Shown: piece after piece, positions 7,450 to 16,466 of the stretch
Position numbering within the stretch: position 1 is the stretch's first letter
Layout of the letters: every line of letters starts with the position of its first letter
Source: Allotamlana fucoidanivorans
Lineage (GTDB): Bacteria > Bacteroidota > Bacteroidia > Flavobacteriales > Flavobacteriaceae
Reading direction: 5' to 3'
NCBI RefSeq assembly: GCF_006265225.1
Contig: NZ_VDCS01000005.1
Span: 186,001-250,000, forward strand
Length of the DNA: 64,000 nucleotides
Position numbers and translations under genes: made by a program
The notes under the pieces: model-generated
The model's database searches: none
What the model was told of the DNA's origin: nothing
Seen by the model: only the letters and a program-made list of their open reading frames with translations

Positions 7450-10400
7450 ATGTTGAAGAAACAAGGACTTTATTACCCAGAATTTGAGCACGAAAATTGC
7501 GGCGCTGGTTTTATTTGTAATCTTAAAGGAGAGAAAACAAATCAAATCATACATGATGCCTTAGAAATTCTGGTAAAATTAGAACACCGCGGAGGTGTCA
7601 GTGCTGATGGGAAAACTGGTGATGGGGCTGGTTTATTGATTGATATCCCTCATGATTATTTTAAACGTGTTTGTGAGTTCTCTTTACCTGAACCACGAGA
7701 GTATGCGGTTGGGATGGTGTTTCTTCCAAAAGTAAAGAACCAATATAATTTTTGTAAATCAACCTTTGAAAACGAAGTTAAAGCACAAGGTCTTTCTATT
7801 TTAGGTTGGAGAGAAGTACCTGTTGATTCGACACAGTTAGGCCAAATAGCCTTAGCTTCAGAACCTAATATTGAGCAACTTTTTATTGGCAAAACCGAAG
7901 CAATTGATGACGCTACTTTTAAAGCTAAATTATATGCTGCTAGAAAAATTACTGAACATACTATAAGAGAATCAAAAATCTCTGAGAGTCATTATTTTTA
8001 CGTACCCAGCTTATCAAATACAACCATTATCTACAAAGGTATTATCATGCCAGAAGATATTGGTCCATATTACACCGATTTACAACAAATTGATTTGGTA
8101 ACACGTTTAGCACTTGTACACCAACGCTTTTCAACCAACACCATGCCAACTTGGGAATTGGCGCAACCGTTCCGCTTTATGTGTCAGAATGGTGAAATCA
8201 ACACCCTAAGAGGTAATGTGAGTAGAATGCGCGTACGTGAGGAAATTATGAAAAGTGATGTGTTTGGTCCGCAAATAGACAAACTTTTCCCTATTATTCT
8301 GCCTGGAAAATCAGATTCTGCTTCTATGGATATGGTGGTTGAATTGTTAACGCATACTGATAGATCATTACCCGAAATCATGATGATGATGATTCCTGAG
8401 GCATGGGAAAAACACAAAACCATGAGTACCGATAAAAAGGCCTTTTATGAATACAATGGTTGTATTATGGAGCCTTGGGATGGCCCTGCTTCAGTACCGT
8501 TTACAGATGGAGACTATATTGGTGCTTTATTAGATAGAAACGGGTTAAGACCTTCAAGATATACCGTTACTAAAAGTGGTAAATTAATTATGTCTTCTGA
8601 AATTGGAGTGGTTGATGTTGCTCCTGAAGATGTTTTAGAACATGGTAGATTAGAGCCTGGTAAAATGTTCTTGGTGGATATGAACGAAGGTCGCATCATT
8701 GAAGACGAAGAGATTAAAACCAAAATAGTTTCTGAAAGACCATACAAAAAATGGTTAGATAAAACGCGCTTACATTTAAGAGACGTACCCTACACCAATG
8801 AAACCTGCCCAATTGAAACGATTGACATAAAAACACGGCAGCGTTTATTCAATTACACCTTTGAAGATATTCAAGAGGTAATTACTCCTATGGCGGTAAA
8901 CGGAAAAGAAGCTTTAGGCTCTATGGGTATTGATACCCCACTTGCCGTTTTATCAGATAGACCTCAACTCATTTCAAACTATTTCAAACAATTATTTGCA
9001 CAGGTAACCAATCCGCCATTAGATGGAATTCGTGAAGAAATTGTAACCGACATTAGTTTAAATCTTGGTAAAGACCGTAATATTTTCAGTATTACTGAAA
9101 GACAGTGTAGAAAACTAAGAATTCAAAATCCGGTAATTTCAAACGCCGATTTAGAAAAAATTAGAACCATAAAAATTGAAAGCTTCAAAGCTGAAACCAT
9201 TCAAATGCTATACCCTAAAGCTCAAGGACTCAACGGTCTTGAAGATGCTTTAGAAGATATTATTTTACAAGTTGAAAAAGCGCTAGAAAGAAAAACAAAT
9301 ATCATTATTCTTTCTGATAGAGGTGTTAACCAAGAGTTTGCCCCTATTCCAGCTCTATTAGCTTGCTCCTATGTAAACCACCAGTTAAACCGCTTACGTA
9401 AACGTTCTTATTTTGATATCATTATTGAATCTGCAGAACCTCGTGAGCCGCATCATTTTGCTACTTTATTTGGTTATGGCGCTAGTGCCATAAACCCATA
9501 TATGGTGAATGAAATAATCAGAATGCAAGTAAAAGAAGGCTTCATTACTGGTATGGATGAAGAAAAAGCAGTTGAAAATTTCAACAAAGCAATTGGAAAA
9601 GGTATCTTAAAAATTATGAACAAAATTGGAATCTCTACCTTACACTCGTATAGGGGTTCTCAAATTTTTGAAATTGTTGGTTTTAACTCACAATTTGTTG
9701 AAAAATACTTCCCTTACACAGCATCAAGAGTAGAAGGCATCGGTTTATATGAAATTGAAAAAGAAATTAATGAGCGTTATAAACAAGCCTATCCAGATAA
9801 TAGAATAGACCGAAAGCTAGGATTAAACATAGGAGGGGATTACCGTTGGAGACGTAACGGTGAGCGCCATTTATTCAACCCAACTACCGTTGCTAAATTA
9901 CAACAAGCGGTAAGATTGAGTGATCAGGCTAGTTATGATGTGTATTCAAAAGCCATTAACGAGCAGTCTGAAAACTTAATGACCATTCGTGGTTTATTTG
10001 AGTTTGATAATTTAGACCCTATTCCTTTAGATGAAGTAGAACCATGGACTGACATTGTGAAACGCTTTAAAACGGGCGCCATGTCTTACGGGTCTATTTC
10101 TCGTGAAGCCCATGAAAACTTAGCCATTGCCATGAACCGTATAGGTGGTAAATCTAATTCGGGTGAAGGAGGAGAAGACCGTCGTCGTTTTCAAAAAGAT
10201 GTAAATGGTGACAGTAGAAACTCTGCTATTAAGCAAGTGGCTTCTGGCCGATTTGGAGTAACATCGCATTACTTAACCAATGCCAAAGAAATCCAAATTA
10301 AAATGGCTCAAGGTGCTAAACCTGGTGAAGGTGGTCAGCTGCCTGGAGAAAAAGTATTACCATGGATTGCCAATGCGCGTAACTCAACACCTTTTGTAGG

Positions 10401-11964
10401 GTTAATTTCACCACCACCCCATCATGATATTTATTCTATTGAAGATTTAGCACAACTTATTTTCGATTTAAAAAATGCTAATAGAGATGCTAGAATTAAC
10501 GTGAAATTAGTATCTGAAGTTGGGGTAGGAACTATTGCTGCTGGTGTGGCCAAAGCTAAAGCCGATGTGGTTCTTATTTCAGGATATGACGGTGGAACAG
10601 GAGCCTCTCCACTTACCTCTTTAAAACATGCTGGTTTACCTTGGGAACTTGGTCTATCAGAAGCGCAACAAACTTTGGTTCTTAATAACTTACGTAGTCG
10701 TATTGTTGTAGAATGTGACGGGCAGTTAAAAACAGGTCGTGACGTAGCCATAGCAGCCTTGCTAGGAGCAGAAGAATTTGGTTTTGCTACAGCACCGCTT
10801 GTAGCTTCAGGATGTATTATGATGCGTAAATGTCATTTAAACACATGTCCAGTGGGTATTGCCACTCAAGACAAAGAGCTACGCAAGAACTTTAAAGGCA
10901 CCCCAGAACACGTTATTAATTTCTTCTACTACATTGCAGAGGAATTAAGAGGTATTATGGCACAACTAGGATTTAGAACGGTAGCTGAAATGGTAGGGCA
11001 AACGCATAAAATTAATGCGAATAAAGCCATTAAACACTACAAAGCCAGAGGTCTTGATTTGTCAAGTATACTTCACAGACCAACGGCGTATAGCCAATTG
11101 ACGGTAAGAAATACAGAAGCTCAAGATCACAATCTTGAGAACGTATTAGACTTTACCATACTTAAAGATTCTCACCGAGCGCTTTATAGAAAAGAAAAAA
11201 TGAACTTGGCATACCCTATCAAAAATATTGATAGAACAGTGGGTGCAATAGTGAGTAATGAGATATCAAAAATATATGGTCATCAAGGCTTACCTGAAGA
11301 CACCTTAAATATTAATTTCACCGGATCTGCGGGTCAGAGTTTTGGGGCTTTCGGAGCTCACGGATTAACATTTACAGTTGAAGGTAACACCAACGATTAT
11401 CTAGGCAAAGGCTTATCTGGCGCCAAATTAATCGTTAAAAAACCAGCATCTGCAGATTTTATTGCTGAAGAAAATATCATTGTTGGTAACGTGTGTTTGT
11501 TTGGAGCCGTTCAAGGTGAGGCTTATATTAATGGTATTGCAGGGGAACGTTTTGCAGTAAGAAACTCAGGAGCTTCTGCCGTTGTTGAAGGGGTTGGAGA
11601 TCACTGCTGTGAGTATATGACCGGAGGTAGAGTTATTGTTTTAGGTAACACCGGAAGAAACTTCGCTGCCGGAATGAGTGGTGGTATTGCTTATGTTTTT
11701 GATCCTGAAAATAAATTTGTAAACGGTCTGTGTAATACAGAAACTATAGAGTTTGAAGATATTAGCACTGAGGATGCTGCCGAGTTAAAAGCATCAATAG
11801 AAAAACACGCATTATATACAAATAGTAACAGAGCTAAAGAATTATTGGCCAATTGGGACACGAGTTTAGCAAACTTTGTAAAAGTAATGCCTATAGAATA
11901 TAAGAAAGCTCTTGAGCGTTTAGCAAAAGGAGAAGTAATGGTTGAAGAATTAGAAATAGTATAG
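7450..11964 (+). CDS. gltB: Glutamate synthase (NADPH) large subunit
   Basis: The enzyme transfers the amide of glutamine to 2-oxoglutarate to give two glutamates. I choose the ATG at 7450 rather than the in-frame TTG at 7441; this gives 1504 residues, a usual length. Family knowledge says a short propeptide is removed to expose an N-terminal cysteine, and ENCGAGF puts it at Cys17. The glutaminase domain fills about the first 430 residues. The FMN/synthase domain has [18 protein letters not shown] and SNSGEGGED. The 3Fe-4S cysteines are Cys1122, Cys1128 and Cys1133 ([19 protein letters not shown]), and the C-terminal GXGXG helix follows ([14 protein letters not shown] onward). It is followed after 4 bases by gltD, its partner, and is divergent from the porin-amt genes. 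Confidence 0.97.
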   Translation: MLKKQGLYYPEFEHENCGAGFICNLKGEKTNQIIHDALEILVKLEHRGGVSADGKTGDGAGLLIDIPHDYFKRVCEFSLPEPREYAVGMVFLPKVKNQYNFCKSTFENEVKAQGLSILGWREVPVDSTQLGQIALASEPNIEQLFIGKTEAIDDATFKAKLYAARKITEHTIRESKISESHYFYVPSLSNTTIIYKGIIMPEDIGPYYTDLQQIDLVTRLALVHQRFSTNTMPTWELAQPFRFMCQNGEINTLRGNVSRMRVREEIMKSDVFGPQIDKLFPIILPGKSDSASMDMVVELLTHTDRSLPEIMMMMIPEAWEKHKTMSTDKKAFYEYNGCIMEPWDGPASVPFTDGDYIGALLDRNGLRPSRYTVTKSGKLIMSSEIGVVDVAPEDVLEHGRLEPGKMFLVDMNEGRIIEDEEIKTKIVSERPYKKWLDKTRLHLRDVPYTNETCPIETIDIKTRQRLFNYTFEDIQEVITPMAVNGKEALGSMGIDTPLAVLSDRPQLISNYFKQLFAQVTNPPLDGIREEIVTDISLNLGKDRNIFSITERQCRKLRIQNPVISNADLEKIRTIKIESFKAETIQMLYPKAQGLNGLEDALEDIILQVEKALERKTNIIILSDRGVNQEFAPIPALLACSYVNHQLNRLRKRSYFDIIIESAEPREPHHFATLFGYGASAINPYMVNEIIRMQVKEGFITGMDEEKAVENFNKAIGKGILKIMNKIGISTLHSYRGSQIFEIVGFNSQFVEKYFPYTASRVEGIGLYEIEKEINERYKQAYPDNRIDRKLGLNIGGDYRWRRNGERHLFNPTTVAKLQQAVRLSDQASYDVYSKAINEQSENLMTIRGLFEFDNLDPIPLDEVEPWTDIVKRFKTGAMSYGSISREAHENLAIAMNRIGGKSNSGEGGEDRRRFQKDVNGDSRNSAIKQVASGRFGVTSHYLTNAKEIQIKMAQGAKPGEGGQLPGEKVLPWIANARNSTPFVGLISPPPHHDIYSIEDLAQLIFDLKNANRDARINVKLVSEVGVGTIAAGVAKAKADVVLISGYDGGTGASPLTSLKHAGLPWELGLSEAQQTLVLNNLRSRIVVECDGQLKTGRDVAIAALLGAEEFGFATAPLVASGCIMMRKCHLNTCPVGIATQDKELRKNFKGTPEHVINFFYYIAEELRGIMAQLGFRTVAEMVGQTHKINANKAIKHYKARGLDLSSILHRPTAYSQLTVRNTEAQDHNLENVLDFTILKDSHRALYRKEKMNLAYPIKNIDRTVGAIVSNEISKIYGHQGLPEDTLNINFTGSAGQSFGAFGAHGLTFTVEGNTNDYLGKGLSGAKLIVKKPASADFIAEENIIVGNVCLFGAVQGEAYINGIAGERFAVRNSGASAVVEGVGDHCCEYMTGGRVIVLGNTGRNFAAGMSGGIAYVFDPENKFVNGLCNTETIEFEDISTEDAAELKASIEKHALYTNSNRAKELLANWDTSLANFVKVMPIEYKKALERLAKGEVMVEELEIV

Positions 11965-11968
11965 TGTT

Positions 11969-13435
11969 ATGGGTAAAGTAACTGGATTTAAAGAATTTGA
12001 AAGACAAGACGAGTCGTACAAACCTGTTCAGGAGCGTATAAAACATTATAAAGAATTTACGGTTCCATTAAGTGAACCTGAACTTGTAAAGCAAGGATCT
12101 CGTTGTATGGATTGTGGTATTCCTTTTTGCCACAGTGGCTGCCCGCTAGGTAACCTAATTCCTGATTTTAACCATATGGTACATCAAGAAGAATGGCAAA
12201 AAGCTTCTTGGTTATTACATTCTACCAATAACTTTCCTGAATTTACTGGTAGGTTATGTCCGGCACCATGTGAAAAATCTTGTGTATTGGGTATTATTGA
12301 AGATCCTATTTCTATTGAAAATATAGAAAAAAACATTGTTGAACGTGCCTTTAAAGAAGGCTGGATTAAACCCCAACCACCAAAAACAAGAACAGGTAAA
12401 ACAATTGCCATTGTTGGTTCTGGACCTGCTGGTTTAGCAGCAGCGCAACAATTAAATAGAGCAGGACATACGGTGACTGTTTTTGAGCGTGATGATGAAA
12501 TTGGAGGCCTATTACGTTACGGTATTCCTAATTTTAAAATGGAAAAAGAAATTATTGACCGTAGATTAGCTATTCTTGAAGCTGAAGGTATCTCCTTTGA
12601 AACGAACGTAAATGTGGGTGTTAATTATGATACCGAAGAGTTGAAAGCCTTTGATGCTGTTGTACTTTGTGGTGGTGCTACTGAAAGACGTAGTTTACCA
12701 ACACCTGGTATTGATGCTGATGGGGTTGTTCAAGCCATGGATTTCCTAACACAACAAACTAAGGTTCTATTTGGAAAGAAAGTTGAAAATCAAGTTTTAG
12801 CAACGGATAAACACGTTATTGTTATTGGAGGTGGTGATACAGGTTCCGATTGTATTGGTACTTCAAATCGTCATGGTGCAAAATCTGTGGTTAACTTTGA
12901 AATTATGCCAAAACCACCAGGACATCGTTCGCCTACAACACCTTGGCCCTATTGGCCGTTACAATTAAAAACATCTTCTTCTCACCAAGAAGGTGTAGAA
13001 CGTAACTGGTTAATTAATACCAAAGAATTTGTTAAAGATCAAAACGGGAAATTAACAGCTTTAAGAACGGTAAATGTAGAGTGGAAAATGGTTCCTGGAG
13101 AACGTCCGCAGTTAGTAGAAATTCCTGGCACAGAAAAAACATGGCCCTGTGATTTGGCCTTATTAGCTCTAGGGTTTACAGGTCCTGAAAGTACGCTTGC
13201 AGACAAGCTAGGTATTGAAAGAGATGCCCGTTCTAATTACAAAGCAGAATACGGAAAATATCAAACAAATATCCCTAATATATTTACGGCTGGTGATATG
13301 CGCCGCGGACAATCATTAATTGTTTGGGCCATTTCGGAAGGTAGAGAAGCAGCCAGACAAGTAGATATTTATTTAATGGGTAAATCAAACTTACCTTCTA
13401 AAGATGCTAGTGGTGATTTGGTAGCCATGAATTAA
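11969..13435 (+). CDS. gltD: Glutamate synthase small subunit
   Basis: The 488-residue flavoprotein takes electrons from NADPH and passes them through Fe-S centres to GltB. The N-terminal cysteine motifs are CMDCGIPFCHSGCPLG (residues about 47-62) and CPAPCEKSC (about 97-105). The FAD-binding GSGPAGLAAAQQLNRAG lies near residue 150 with the following acidic residue FERDDEIGG, and the NADPH-binding VIGGGDTGSDC near 288. The C-terminal FAD motif TAGDMRRGQSLIVWAI is near 441. It starts 4 bases after gltB, indicating translational coupling, and ends at a terminator. Length and motifs are those of the standard family. Confidence 0.97.
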   Translation: MGKVTGFKEFERQDESYKPVQERIKHYKEFTVPLSEPELVKQGSRCMDCGIPFCHSGCPLGNLIPDFNHMVHQEEWQKASWLLHSTNNFPEFTGRLCPAPCEKSCVLGIIEDPISIENIEKNIVERAFKEGWIKPQPPKTRTGKTIAIVGSGPAGLAAAQQLNRAGHTVTVFERDDEIGGLLRYGIPNFKMEKEIIDRRLAILEAEGISFETNVNVGVNYDTEELKAFDAVVLCGGATERRSLPTPGIDADGVVQAMDFLTQQTKVLFGKKVENQVLATDKHVIVIGGGDTGSDCIGTSNRHGAKSVVNFEIMPKPPGHRSPTTPWPYWPLQLKTSSSHQEGVERNWLINTKEFVKDQNGKLTALRTVNVEWKMVPGERPQLVEIPGTEKTWPCDLALLALGFTGPESTLADKLGIERDARSNYKAEYGKYQTNIPNIFTAGDMRRGQSLIVWAISEGREAARQVDIYLMGKSNLPSKDASGDLVAMN

Positions 13436-13455
13436 ACCCAATACTTTTTATGTAT

Positions 13456-13491
13456 AAAAAAAGTGAACCATATTCGGTTCGCTTTTTTTAT
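13456..13491 (+). terminator. Intrinsic terminator after gltBD
   Basis: A stem of about 13 bp, with arms AAAAAGTGAACC and GGTTCGCTTTTT and one T-G wobble, has a six-base loop and a following T-run. It starts 20 bases after the gltD stop. Confidence 0.85.
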
Positions 13492-13514
13492 TTCTTCTAA
13501 ACATCTATTATTTC

Positions 13515-13940
13515 ATGAAAGCCATACTCTTACTTCTAATAACTTTCGTTACTCAAGGAAGTTGCCAAACAAATCAATCTCAAGCTATTCTATCCGTTGA
13601 ATATACCATGGTGTCTAGAGGCTTTTACCAACAAATCATTATAGACAAAAACACACTAATAAAAAGGCAAAAAAAAGGAAGCACTGGCGAGTATTTCAAT
13701 TGTACTGATACTGATTGGCAACAAATAATCAGCGCCATTAAATCTATTGAATTAGATGACTTTGAAACTATTAATCCACCAAGTCAAGCTTTTCAGCATG
13801 ACGGCGCTGCCATGGCGCAATTAAAACTAGTGACAAGTGATAAAACGTATCAAACATCAAGTTTTGATCATGGCAACCCTCCTCAAGACATTAAAAAATT
13901 AGTTGAAGTTATTTTATCCGTAGCTCAAAACATTGAATAG
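13515..13940 (+). CDS. Small secreted or lipid-anchored protein of unknown function
   Basis: I do not recognise a named family. The 141-residue product begins with a hydrophobic signal (MKAILLLLITFVTQGSCQ) ending in GSC, so it may be a lipoprotein, though the -3 residue (Gln) is not ideal for a lipobox. The mature part is a single small domain with the stretches SVEYTMVSRGFYQQIIIDKN and SQAFQHDGAAMAQLKLV, predicted mostly beta strand then a C-terminal helix. It lies between the gltBD terminator and sufE, 34 bases before the latter, on the same strand. Its stop overlaps the candidate sufE promoter, so co-transcription with the Fe-S genes is possible but not required. Confidence 0.75.
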   Translation: MKAILLLLITFVTQGSCQTNQSQAILSVEYTMVSRGFYQQIIIDKNTLIKRQKKGSTGEYFNCTDTDWQQIISAIKSIELDDFETINPPSQAFQHDGAAMAQLKLVTSDKTYQTSSFDHGNPPQDIKKLVEVILSVAQNIE

Positions 13941-13963
13941 CAAAATATCTTATTGTATTTTTG
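13933..13963 (+). promoter_or_regulatory. Candidate promoter of the sufE group
   Basis: TTG at 13933-13935, a 20-base spacer and TATTTTTG at 13956-13963 fit the Bacteroidetes consensus exactly. Transcription would start about 6 bases before the sufE ATG, giving a very short leader. Confidence 0.5.
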
Positions 13964-13974
13964 TTTAAAATTTT

Positions 13975-14403
13975 ATGATTGTGAGTATTGAAGAGATCCA
14001 AAACGAAATAATAGACGAATTCTCAATGTTTGATGATTGGGAAGAACGTTACCAATATATGATAGATTTAGGGAAAGATTTACCCCTTATTGACGACCAA
14101 TACAAAACAGACCGAAATATTATAAAAGGCTGCCAAAGTAAAGTATGGGTTCATGCAGAAATGGAAAATGACAAAGTCGTTTTTACGGCTGATAGTGATG
14201 CCATTATTACAAAAGGCATTATAGCTATTTTAATAAGAGCATTTTCAAATCAGCGTCCAAAAGACATTATAGATGCAGATACTAGCTTTATTGACAAAAT
14301 AGGCTTAAAAGAACACTTATCACCAACGCGCGCCAACGGTTTAGTGAGTATGGTAAAACAATTAAAAATGTATGCCATTGCATACCAAACACAATTGAAT
14401 TAA
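13975..14403 (+). CDS. sufE: Cysteine desulfuration protein SufE
   Basis: SufE accepts sulfur from the cysteine desulfurase SufS and hands it to the SufBCD scaffold for Fe-S cluster assembly. The 142-residue protein has the whole SufE/NifU-like fold: the acidic start EIQNEIIDEFSMFDDWEERY, the acceptor cysteine Cys53 in IIKGCQSKVW, and the C-terminal LSPTRANGLVSMVKQLK. The start at 13975 (ATG) fits related proteins; a GTG two codons later is an alternative. One base separates its stop from the next gene, a DUF59 protein also linked to Fe-S biogenesis. The sufBCDS genes are not in the window. Confidence 0.95.
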   Translation: MIVSIEEIQNEIIDEFSMFDDWEERYQYMIDLGKDLPLIDDQYKTDRNIIKGCQSKVWVHAEMENDKVVFTADSDAIITKGIIAILIRAFSNQRPKDIIDADTSFIDKIGLKEHLSPTRANGLVSMVKQLKMYAIAYQTQLN

Positions 14404-14404
14404 A

Positions 14405-14728
14405 ATGAGTGAAACAATAGATACCGCCGAGTTAGGAGAAAAAATTGTAAATGTATTAAAGACCATTTACGATCCTGAAATTCCTGTTGATATATACGAA
14501 TTAGGTTTAATTTATGACGTTTTTGTCAATGAAGACAACGATGTAAAAATCTTGATGACCTTAACAACGCCTAACTGTCCTGTGGCTGAAACATTGCCAC
14601 TAGAAGTTGAAGAAAAAGTAAAATCATTAGATGCTGTAAAAGACGCCGAAGTTGAAATTACTTTTGATCCACCCTGGACACAGGAGCTCATGAGTGAAGA
14701 AGCAAAATTAGAGTTAGGAATGCTCTAA
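14405..14728 (+). CDS. DUF59/MIP18-family Fe-S assembly protein (SufT-like)
   Basis: The 107-residue protein has the family signature IYDPEIPVDIYELGLIYDV (residues 21-39) and the conserved cysteine Cys58 in TTPNCPVAE, ending with FDPPWTQELMSEEAKLELG. Members (SufT, the C-terminal half of PaaD, eukaryotic MIP18) help mature Fe-S proteins. Position 1 base after sufE and before a DUF2480 gene supports an Fe-S role here. Not every family member has been tested, so the exact client is unknown. Confidence 0.92.
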   Translation: MSETIDTAELGEKIVNVLKTIYDPEIPVDIYELGLIYDVFVNEDNDVKILMTLTTPNCPVAETLPLEVEEKVKSLDAVKDAEVEITFDPPWTQELMSEEAKLELGML

Positions 14729-14769
14729 ACCTCAGCTTCGTTTATAAAAATTCAAAAGAAAACGAACTT

Positions 14770-15276
14770 ATGGCTGACGAGATTATAAATCGCGTAGCAA
14801 ATAGTAAACTAGTTACTATTGATTTGGAAGATTACTATCCATCAGGTAAGCGCCTACTATTTGATATAAAAGATTGGCTTTATAAGGGCCTAATTTTACG
14901 TGAAAAAGATTTTAGAGCGCATGCATTAGCCTTTAATTGGAGTCAGTATCAAAACTGTTATGTAGCACTAACTTGCAGTACAGATGCTATTTTGCCTGGT
15001 TGGGCATTTATGTTACTTACTGTTTATCTGCAACCATATGCCAAAAAAATTGTAACGGGAAATCTGTCAGATTTAGAAACTTCCATATTTCAAGATATTA
15101 TAAGCAACTTAGATGTTGGTCCGTTTAAAGACAAGCCCGTTATTATAAAAGGCTGTTCTAAAAAACCAGTACCAGAAAGCGCCTATATCATGCTTACCGG
15201 TAAACTCATACCCCATGTAAAGTCTATTATGTATGGGGAAGCATGCTCTTCTGTGCCTTTACATAAAAAGAAATAA
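14770..15276 (+). CDS. DUF2480 family protein
   Basis: The 168-residue soluble protein matches what I know of the Bacteroidetes-specific DUF2480 family: MADEIINRVANSKLVTIDLE at the start, FDIKDWLYKGLILREKDFR near residue 39, CSTDAILPGWAFMLLT near 69 and VIIKGCSKKPVPESAYI near 126. It has no signal peptide. Its function is not established. It follows the DUF59 gene after 41 bases on the same strand, and such genes commonly lie beside SUF genes in this phylum, so an Fe-S-related role is a reasonable guess only. Confidence 0.85.
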   Translation: MADEIINRVANSKLVTIDLEDYYPSGKRLLFDIKDWLYKGLILREKDFRAHALAFNWSQYQNCYVALTCSTDAILPGWAFMLLTVYLQPYAKKIVTGNLSDLETSIFQDIISNLDVGPFKDKPVIIKGCSKKPVPESAYIMLTGKLIPHVKSIMYGEACSSVPLHKKK

Positions 15277-15391
15277 CATTTAACAGAAACATAATTCTTC
15301 CCTAACTCCGTAGCACGGGCTATTTACTTACTTGCCACTTTTTTCAAATAAAAAAACTATATTTATTCATCTTATTTAAAAACAACCGCAA

Positions 15392-16318
15392 ATGAAAAAA
15401 CAGCTATTAATCATTGCAATGTGTATAGGATTTGTTTCAATACATGCACAAACTAAAGAAGAGTTAGAAATACAAAAAAAAGAAAAACAAACAGAGGCTG
15501 ATGCCTTAAAAAAAGAAATTGACGCCATACAATCAAAACTAGATGCCCTACCTGGGTGGCATCTCAATGTTTTTGGTACTATTGGCGGTACTTTTTCAAA
15601 TTTCAACAATTGGTATGCCCAAGGCGCTCCCAACAATACCTCTGGAAGTATTGGTTTTACCGTAAATGCTACGGCTAATTTAATTCAACCAAAATTTTTC
15701 TGGAGAAATGCTTTAACCACTAACTTAAACTGGGTAAAATTAGATGACCGAGATGACCCGACTGATGATGCTGGTTTTGAACCTACTACAGACGTTTTCA
15801 ACATTTCTTCATTGTACGGTAGAAATTTATCTAAAAAGTGGGCCGTATCGGCATTGATGGAATACAGAACCACACTTTTAGATAACTTCAACAACCCTGG
15901 GTATTTAGATTTAGGTGTAGGTTTCACTTGGACACCAATTTCTGATTTAGTAGTTGTAATTCATCCTTTAAACTACAATTTTGTATTTGCTGACAAGGAT
16001 TTAGTTTTTGATTCTTCAATGGGTGCGAAAATTATGGTTGATTATGCCAAAAAAATAGGCGATTTAAATATCAAATCTAACCTTTCTGCGTTTCAAAGTT
16101 ATAAAAGCAGCAACTTTTCAAACTGGACCTGGACCAATTCTTTAGGATATACTCTTTGGAAAAACTTTGGTCTTGGGTTTGATTTTGGTTTAAGAAGTAA
16201 TAAGCAGGAAGCACTTAATTATGCTTTAGAACAAATACCTCCTACCGCTACAGGATTTGATGATGTTGACAATAAATTACAAACCTTCTACACCGCAGGT
16301 ATTAGTTATAAATTCTAG
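15392..16318 (+). CDS. DUF3078 outer-membrane beta-barrel protein
   Basis: The 308-residue protein has a signal peptide (MKKQLLIIAMCIGFVSIHAQ), then a short charged coiled coil (residues about 21-52, KEELEIQKKEKQTEADALKK onward). A beta-rich domain begins at PGWHLNVFGTIGGTFSNFNN, which is the DUF3078 signature as I know it. The aromatic-rich alternating strands and the last residues TAGISYKF, ending in Phe, fit an outer-membrane barrel. It is the last gene before a terminator and lies 115 bases after DUF2480, so it may have its own promoter. Function is unknown. Confidence 0.82.
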   Translation: MKKQLLIIAMCIGFVSIHAQTKEELEIQKKEKQTEADALKKEIDAIQSKLDALPGWHLNVFGTIGGTFSNFNNWYAQGAPNNTSGSIGFTVNATANLIQPKFFWRNALTTNLNWVKLDDRDDPTDDAGFEPTTDVFNISSLYGRNLSKKWAVSALMEYRTTLLDNFNNPGYLDLGVGFTWTPISDLVVVIHPLNYNFVFADKDLVFDSSMGAKIMVDYAKKIGDLNIKSNLSAFQSYKSSNFSNWTWTNSLGYTLWKNFGLGFDFGLRSNKQEALNYALEQIPPTATGFDDVDNKLQTFYTAGISYKF

Positions 16319-16346
16319 ATATTTTAACCAGATTCAATATTAATCA

Positions 16347-16382
16347 AACACGGCAGCTATTTTATCTGTCGTGTTTGCTTTT
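16347..16382 (+). terminator. Intrinsic terminator after the DUF3078 gene
   Basis: An 11-bp stem (AAACACGGCAG with CTGTCGTGTTT, one G-T wobble) is followed by GCTTTT. It lies between convergent genes. Confidence 0.75.
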
Positions 16383-16466
16383 AAACCTAGTATTAGCAAT
16401 ATATTTAGTTTATAAACAAAAGAAAAAAATAGGATAGCATTGTACAATCAGCATAACCATTTATGC

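Noticed and set aside
15277-15391. Small RNA or gene between DUF2480 and DUF3078
   Set aside because: No open frame, hairpin or promoter match that I could support was visible.
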